Origin: Paracentrotus lividus
Lineage: Eukaryota > Echinodermata > Echinoidea > Camarodonta > Echinidae
Reading direction: 5' to 3'
Length of the DNA: 64,000 bases
Assembly (NCBI GenBank): GCA_940671915.1
Contig: CALNVZ010003434.1
Coordinates: 8,632,929 to 8,696,928, forward strand
Every line of letters begins with the position of its first letter. Position 1 is the first letter of the stretch. This document shows positions 61,101 to 64,000 of the stretch, piece by piece. The notes under the pieces are model-generated. The model saw only the letters and a program-made list of their open reading frames with translations, was not told the DNA's origin and made no database searches. A program made the position numbers and the translations under genes.

Positions 61101-62777
61101 TTCTCCCTGTCTCCAGACTCCACTAGCTCCTTCAAACTCTCCACCGACTCCTCGCTCTCACGTACGTACTGAAAACAAGCAGGTCTCTGAATTAGACTAC
61201 AGTGGCTTGTGTCAATGGTATGAAACATAAATATATTACCACACTGGTTTACAGTATTACATTTAAAACAAAATGCATATTTCACTTATGCTTGAGGATT
61301 CATGCATAGTTATGGGAAAGGTAAATCCAACATGCAAAACCTTGAATAAAATGACTGACAAGATACATTTAACAACAAGAACAACAACAAGAAATATCAA
61401 TATCAATAACTGAAAGGTGTTGACTGAAGATATGTGTATCAAGATGTTTAATCCACAAAAAAAAAAAATGCTTTTTATTATTTCTTTACTGTCTTTTATT
61501 CTTATTGATTGTAATATATCCTCTTCACATTAATTCATTTAAACATTGCACAAGATCTAGTTCATCCTGTGTATATTTGAAGTGTAAATGACTATGTATT
61601 CATGCTGTCATGTCATAATTTGAAGCCATGAAGATGACGTAGTATATAATTTCAGGAATATGTTGACATGAGAATAAGATTAAAGCTGCAAGCAAGCTCC
61701 GATAACATGACAGCTAGCTATAGTAGGTTTAAATGGTATTAACAGATATGTAACTATAAGGATCTAGCACAATCTATAATTTGTACTGCTATAAGCACAT
61801 CTAGACACTTGAGACAACTTTTAGAATACTTTACAAAGACCTACTTTTAATTTATAATATTTGCGGGCCACATTATAATGAGATATCTAGCATTGACGTT
61901 ATATAAATGGGTGGTATCCAGATAAATAAAATTCAAAAACTCTGAATTCTAGTCATCTTATGTTTTTTTGTCTTCTGAATATGAATTTTATGTTCATCTA
62001 ACTATGTTTATCAAACTAATCTATGAAATGCCTCCACCTACATACACAAACAGTGACAAATCATTATACCAGGGCTGGTTTCATTGTCCTGCTAACTATA
62101 ACAAGATCTGATCATGAACAAGACTTTTGCAAAATAGTGAAACACAAATTGATTCTTAAAACAAAACAGAAAAAAAAAACTATTAAAAAGTAATTTGGTG
62201 CAGCACACAGAAGGACTGCAATTTTGGGCAGTGTAAGGAGTAGGCTGAAGGGCGGTTATGTGCGGTTTGAGGACTAGAGGGTTAACATAGCCTATGCCAT
62301 TGTACAAAAGTGTTGTGATAGGATCTTGTATCAAGTTGCTGTATCAATTCCTGAATACCACACAAAAACATACATGTACATGGGCGATTTCATGCTGGGT
62401 CTTACGGGACATTTTGATAACATTTCACCTCTTTTCAATATTAAAACAAAATATTTATGTGGTTGATGGTGATCCTCAAGTAGTACCAGAACGGGTACAA
62501 AAACAAATACTTAACTTGACTGGATTACATTTCCTGTAAAATAGAAATAAAAAATACTACTGTGTCGTACAGAACACAGAAATAACATAAAAAACAAAGA
62601 AACAAAACCAACAAAAGCATGGAATCGCCCACATACTAAATATAAAACTGAGACTGCATGTACATTAAAAGAAGATGGCACAATTAAACACCAGTACGAC
62701 TCCAAATATTGAATGAGTTAGTGAAAGGGTACCTGTTGGTGTTGGGCTCTCAAGATGGCTAACTCATGCTCTATCAA
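37114..62777 (-). CDS. CLIP1: CAP-Gly linker protein 1 (CLIP-170), coiled coil and zinc-knuckle C-terminus (5'-partial)
   Basis: Exons, 5' to 3' on the - strand: 62777-62733, 61168-61065, 60434-60374, 59825-59721, 58753-58496, 57095-57038, 56307-56224, 55405-55338, 54625-54537, 54062-53897, 49838-49623, 49128-48925, 47410-46935, 46293-46170, 45847-45246, 44676-44556, 43874-43822, 43437-43320, 42794-42629, 41150-41098, 40593-40469, 39235-39063, 37160-37114. They total 3516 nt (1171 aa plus stop) with unbroken phase. Diagnostic blocks are EKVELVQRLEETQRQVDDLQ, ELMRNSGNSSEQLVLMNEQI, FLNSVIVDLQRKNDELRAKL and two zinc knuckles. The middle is a long heptad-rich Glu/Lys/Gln coiled coil. By family, it dimerises through the coil and tracks growing microtubule plus ends with N-terminal CAP-Gly domains, which must lie beyond the right edge. 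The zinc knuckles bind dynactin p150 and the protein's own CAP-Gly (autoinhibition). Exon 11 uses a GC donor. Confidence 0.96.
37446..37648. mobile_element. TTCGCG-rich MITE, family B (CpG-decayed copy)
   Basis: Ends TACTGTATAAG and CTTATACAGTA. The interior parallels 41758-41961 but many CG pairs are changed (TTCGTAAACAG for TTCGCGTCCAG; GCAAAATTCGCAG), as expected of methylation decay. It lies between the last two CLIP1 exons. Confidence 0.8.
38375..38525. mobile_element. Palindromic MITE, 151 bp
   Basis: The left end AAGGCCACCACATACCAT is reverse-complementary to the right end ATGGTGTGCGGTGGCCTT, with few mismatches. Inverted complementarity continues inward (TCTGAAATAAC / GTTATTTCAGA). 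Non-coding; in the last CLIP1 intron. Confidence 0.8.
39063..39235 (-). CDS. CLIP1: CLIP1 penultimate exon: first zinc knuckle
   Basis: It encodes LFCDICDVFDLHETEDCP (C-x2-C-x5-H-x4-C), a Ser/Pro linker and RPYCDICE, the start of the second knuckle. The match to vertebrate CLIP-170 is near-identical in the knuckle. It ends GAA-G before GTAAGCAC and continues in the last exon. Confidence 0.97.
39657..39790. mobile_element. MITE, family A (inverted copy)
   Basis: It starts GTGCCCTGTAA and ends near TGTGTTACAGG. The interior is the reverse complement of the 60762-60913 copy (AACCATTCTGATTGGTTTA, CAACAAGGATCCTGATTGGT). Confidence 0.65.
41441..41609. mobile_element. MITE with CACCAAG/CTTGGTG ends
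   Basis: The left end GGGTTTTTCACCAAG pairs with the right end CTTGGTGAAACACCACCC. The inverted match continues weakly inward. About 170 bp, non-coding, in a CLIP1 intron. Confidence 0.6.
41758..41961. mobile_element. TTCGCG-rich MITE, family B (best-preserved copy)
   Basis: Perfect 11-bp ends TACTGTATAAG / CTTATACAGTA. The 204-bp body has many TTTTCGCG, TTCGCGA and TTCGCGAAAATAA motifs, with intact CpG. In a CLIP1 intron. Confidence 0.85.
42370..42508. mobile_element. Palindromic MITE with about 39-bp inverted ends
   Basis: GGGGGGCATTTCATCAAAGG at the left is exactly reversed at the right end (CCTTTGATGAAATGCCCCCC). The match extends through ACTTGTCGGACATTTTATC, so nearly 39 bp are perfect. 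Total 139 bp; in a CLIP1 intron. Confidence 0.85.
46490..46620 (-). repeat. tRNA-derived SINE-like segment
   Basis: On the - strand, TAGTCTAGTGGTTTAGGC (A-box-like, with tRNA D-loop spacing) is followed by TTATGAGTTCAAAGTC (B-box-like). The tRNA fold is incomplete, so I call a SINE rather than a tRNA gene. In a CLIP1 intron. Confidence 0.5.
49172..49255. mobile_element. Partial family B MITE (right half)
   Basis: It ends ATTTATACAGTA, preceded by AAATTTGCAAAAATAAAACT and ACCGCACAAATAACC, a CpG-decayed version of the right half of 41758-41961. The left end is missing. Confidence 0.6.
49839..53896 (-). other. Long CLIP1 intron (about 4.1 kb)
   Basis: It lies between exon 11 (49838) and exon 10 (53897). 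I see only AT-rich unique sequence, a (CA)n near 50238, a (TA)n run at about 53050-53075 and C runs near 52710. No hidden exon or gene is recognised. Confidence 0.6.
54183..54248 (-). pseudogene. Decayed copy of the 5' part of CLIP1 exon 10
   Basis: The - strand reads RIEELQSSLSTANQNISRLD, as in the true exon, then SER and stop. The whole segment 54183-54310, including upstream intron (GCATACAAGATCAT..), duplicates 53997-54125 about 186 bases away. The acceptor has changed from TACAGG to TACAAG and the 3' part with the donor is missing, so it is unlikely to be used. Confidence 0.8.
54780..55025 (+). pseudogene. Retrotransposon-like C-terminal remnant
   Basis: The frame LLKGISQGKVEGGYRPGGLR, TSWAENVK, then (frameshifted) HDYGRVMDQSERLRKY resembles the extreme C-terminus of LINE reverse transcriptase proteins (QGKVEG.RRPGRPR.SW). 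It is broken by a stop and frameshifts. In CLIP1 intron DNA, opposite strand. Confidence 0.55.
55900..56205 (-). repeat. tRNA-derived SINE
   Basis: The - strand begins with a tRNA-like head: TTGGCTCAGTGGATAGAGCG (A box and D-arm), GTCCGCCTCATAATCGG (anticodon arm, CAT-like) and GTGGTTTTGATCCTCGG (degenerate B box). A non-tRNA body follows (GTAGTTGCTGCTAGCAGC, TTGGCATTCAACAAC). The head-body structure marks a SINE, not a tRNA gene. In a CLIP1 intron. Confidence 0.75.
57399..58450. mobile_element. 1.05-kb inverted-repeat element in a CLIP1 intron
   Basis: Ends ATGGCCATGCGTTTTAAGTT with GGGCCC, and GGGCCCAACTCAAAACGCAT with GGCCAT, are inverted copies. The interior has GAAAGCTGAATG and other AT-rich non-coding sequence. 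The termini match the inner borders (14763 and 15877) of the AIP intron 1 element, so the two are one family. Confidence 0.7.
58883..58921 (-). pseudogene. Decayed partial copy of CLIP1 exon 5 (copy B)
   Basis: After a CCTGTAG acceptor the - strand reads SQNAEKDLMIAEL, against SQNEEKEFKIAEL in the true exon (58753), 168 bases away. The rest of the exon and its donor are missing. Confidence 0.75.
59021..59092 (-). pseudogene. Partial copy of CLIP1 exon 5 (copy C)
   Basis: After a TTTGTAG acceptor it reads SQNEEKEFKIAELEMEASSY then TEQM, nearly identical to the true exon's first 24 codons, then diverges (GQRIF). It lies 171 bases from copy B. No good donor follows, but the high identity suggests a recent duplication. 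Confidence 0.8.
59425..59671. mobile_element. MITE-like inverted repeat with internal hairpin
   Basis: The outer ends GCGGCGGTCAC and GTGACCGCAGC are inverted. Inside is a 12-bp perfect hairpin GTGCATGCAACG (59461-59472) / CGTTGCATGCAC (59480-59491). It is much richer in CpG than its surroundings. Non-coding; in a CLIP1 intron. Confidence 0.55.
60762..60913. mobile_element. MITE, family A (copy near CLIP1 exon 2)
   Basis: It starts TACCCTGTAACAT and ends GGCCTACAGGGTA. The body has AGTAACCAATAAGGATCCTT and GCATAAAAGTCTT, in parallel with 19199-19350 and 60938-61063. Confidence 0.75.
60938..61063. mobile_element. MITE, family A (copy abutting a CLIP1 splice site)
   Basis: The body AGTAACCAATGAGGACCCTT, GGTATAAAAGTCTC and ACCAATCAGAATGGTTGTTG runs parallel to 60762-60913. 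Its last bases are immediately before 61065, the end of the CLIP1 exon on the - strand, so the donor (GTATTTGC) lies at the edge of the repeat. Confidence 0.75.
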
Positions 62778-62786
62778 CTGATGATG

Positions 62787-62840
62787 TCATAATGATGTCA
62801 TCATGAGGTCACCGTGAGGTCACCATGAGGTCAGTAGGAG
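62787..62840. repeat. 11-bp tandem repeat containing three AGGTCA half-sites
   Basis: Five imperfect 11-bp units run GATGTCATAAT, GATGTCATCAT, GAGGTCACCGT, GAGGTCACCAT, GAGGTCAGTAG. The last three carry AGGTCA at 62806, 62817 and 62828, each 5 bases apart, which is the DR5 arrangement bound by retinoid-type nuclear receptors (established motif). It starts just upstream of the first CLIP1 exon in the window. Function is unknown. Confidence 0.7.
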
Positions 62841-64000
62841 TGAAGGAGGTTAGGATGAGGGAAAGGCAAGAATACAATTAACAAGATGCAAGTATAAAAC
62901 CAACTCATACCGAATGTTAGAATGTTAGCATGCCCAGACACACCCGATTCATTTAAGATTCTTTATTGTAAAGTGATTCTATTGAGGTAAATTCATTAAT
63001 CTGTGTACTGCTAGAATATAGTACAATTAGCTCTAAAGAACTTCTCAAACTGTATATTCTATTATTATTGCCTTTAGTTCTACACATTTTGATGTAACAT
63101 CAGAGTCCCTTTAAACTAAATCAAATTTATTTATTAAATTGAATTTCTCATTTTATCTGAAGGCAAGTACATTGTAGCTTAATACCATATTGAATATGGG
63201 CCCTGTTACCACTAACCCCCCCCCCCAAAAAAAAAAACCACTTTCACTGTCGATGATACGAACAGTGTAAACATGCTCCAAGTCTGGTTTACTAGTAATT
63301 TTCGATAAAATAATAAATGGCCTATCAATGAAATAGATGTGAACAGACATTACTAGATTTAGAGTGCTTTTGAAATTGATACCTAAAGAAATGCTACATT
63401 TGCATGTAGAGTTAGTAGAAAGATACTAATTTTAGGGCATAAAAATTAACCCGGTATGGGTAATCAGTTCAAACACAACTCTGTTACGATACACAAAGAA
63501 AGAAGGAAAGAATAATACTCTCTGATCATCATATCAAAGAAATATTATCATTGGTCAATAAAGCAATGAAACATTTAACAAATACACTGTATGATCACAT
63601 TCTACATACATTGTTCATCATGATACATGTACAGCAAAATTTGTGGATTAAAATATTATTGTAATGAAGTCACAGATAGCTGTACTGAATTAATTTGGAC
63701 ATTCATTAAACATATTTCAATGATACCCACATCAAAACAAAATTATGAAGAGTTTCTTTCTAAGCGGGATCAAATTCATAGTTTGTAGCTTGTAGCATGT
63801 TTCTTTACCAGATTTTGAACAGGAATTTATGGATAAATGATATCAAAAAGGGGGCATTTCATTAAAATGCTCCCAAAATTAGGTTAATAATTTTGTTGAA
63901 AGATGTATGTATAATCATAAAAATTAAATTCTAATTTTATTATTTACGATATGGAAATATACATTTGCCTACCATTGCTATTTGACCTCAAATCGCCATA
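62841..64000 (-). other. CLIP1 intron running off the right edge
   Basis: No further exon is found upstream of 62777. The CAP-Gly exons expected before the coiled coil are not in the window. Confidence 0.6.

Noticed and set aside
63955-64000. Exon ending at a GTAGGCAA donor at the right edge
   Set aside because: The frame needed to join the next CLIP1 exon (phase 0) has a TGA; no other frame joins in phase.

Overview
This is a eukaryotic, intron-rich, AT-rich genomic window with one 280-base assembly gap (3099-3378). It carries three recognisable animal genes: AIP, TPMT and the coiled-coil and C-terminal part of CLIP1 (CLIP-170). The proteins are animal-like, with clear vertebrate counterparts. 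Introns are long and full of short inverted-repeat transposons, G/C homopolymer runs and simple repeats. Together this suggests an invertebrate deuterostome, most likely an echinoderm such as a sea urchin; the taxon is inference.

Layout. 1-13.8 kb is gene-poor and repeat-dense. It holds three copies or part-copies of a hairpin-capped repeat (about 0.6, 5.4-5.9 and 12.2-12.8 kb), a purine-only tract (4.1-4.7 kb), a palindromic MITE (6.8-7.0 kb) and a 2.6 kb terminal-inverted-repeat element filled with minisatellite and (AAT)n DNA (8.1-10.7 kb). AIP runs on the + strand (14281-18915, four coding exons, 328 aa), with a likely 5'UTR exon near 13.9 kb. TPMT follows on the + strand (23607-29733), with a TATA box near 22.8 kb and eight or nine coding exons. 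A (GAT)n-derived minisatellite lies at 31.5-32.1 kb. CLIP1 is convergent on the - strand: 23 exons from 62777 down to a stop at 37114, 1171 codons in the window. Its N-terminal CAP-Gly exons lie beyond the right edge. I worked out the exon borders by hand; the phases join without a break in all three genes.

Functions. AIP is an Hsp90 co-chaperone, TPMT a SAM-dependent methyltransferase and CLIP1 a microtubule plus-end tracker. Nothing suggests they work in one pathway; they are neighbours.

Most unusual points. (1) TPMT has a His/Asp-rich insertion, encoded by two homologous neighbouring exons of the same 1-1 phase. Both end in almost the same 14-residue helix, which looks like mutually exclusive splicing with a metal-binding segment. 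(2) Failed exon duplications recur: three decayed copies before TPMT exon 3, two before CLIP1 exon 5 (my numbering) and one before CLIP1 exon 10. (3) A 2.6 kb TIR element has a satellite-like interior. (4) A dispersed hairpin-capped repeat carries a conserved CRE palindrome and a splice-donor-like site.
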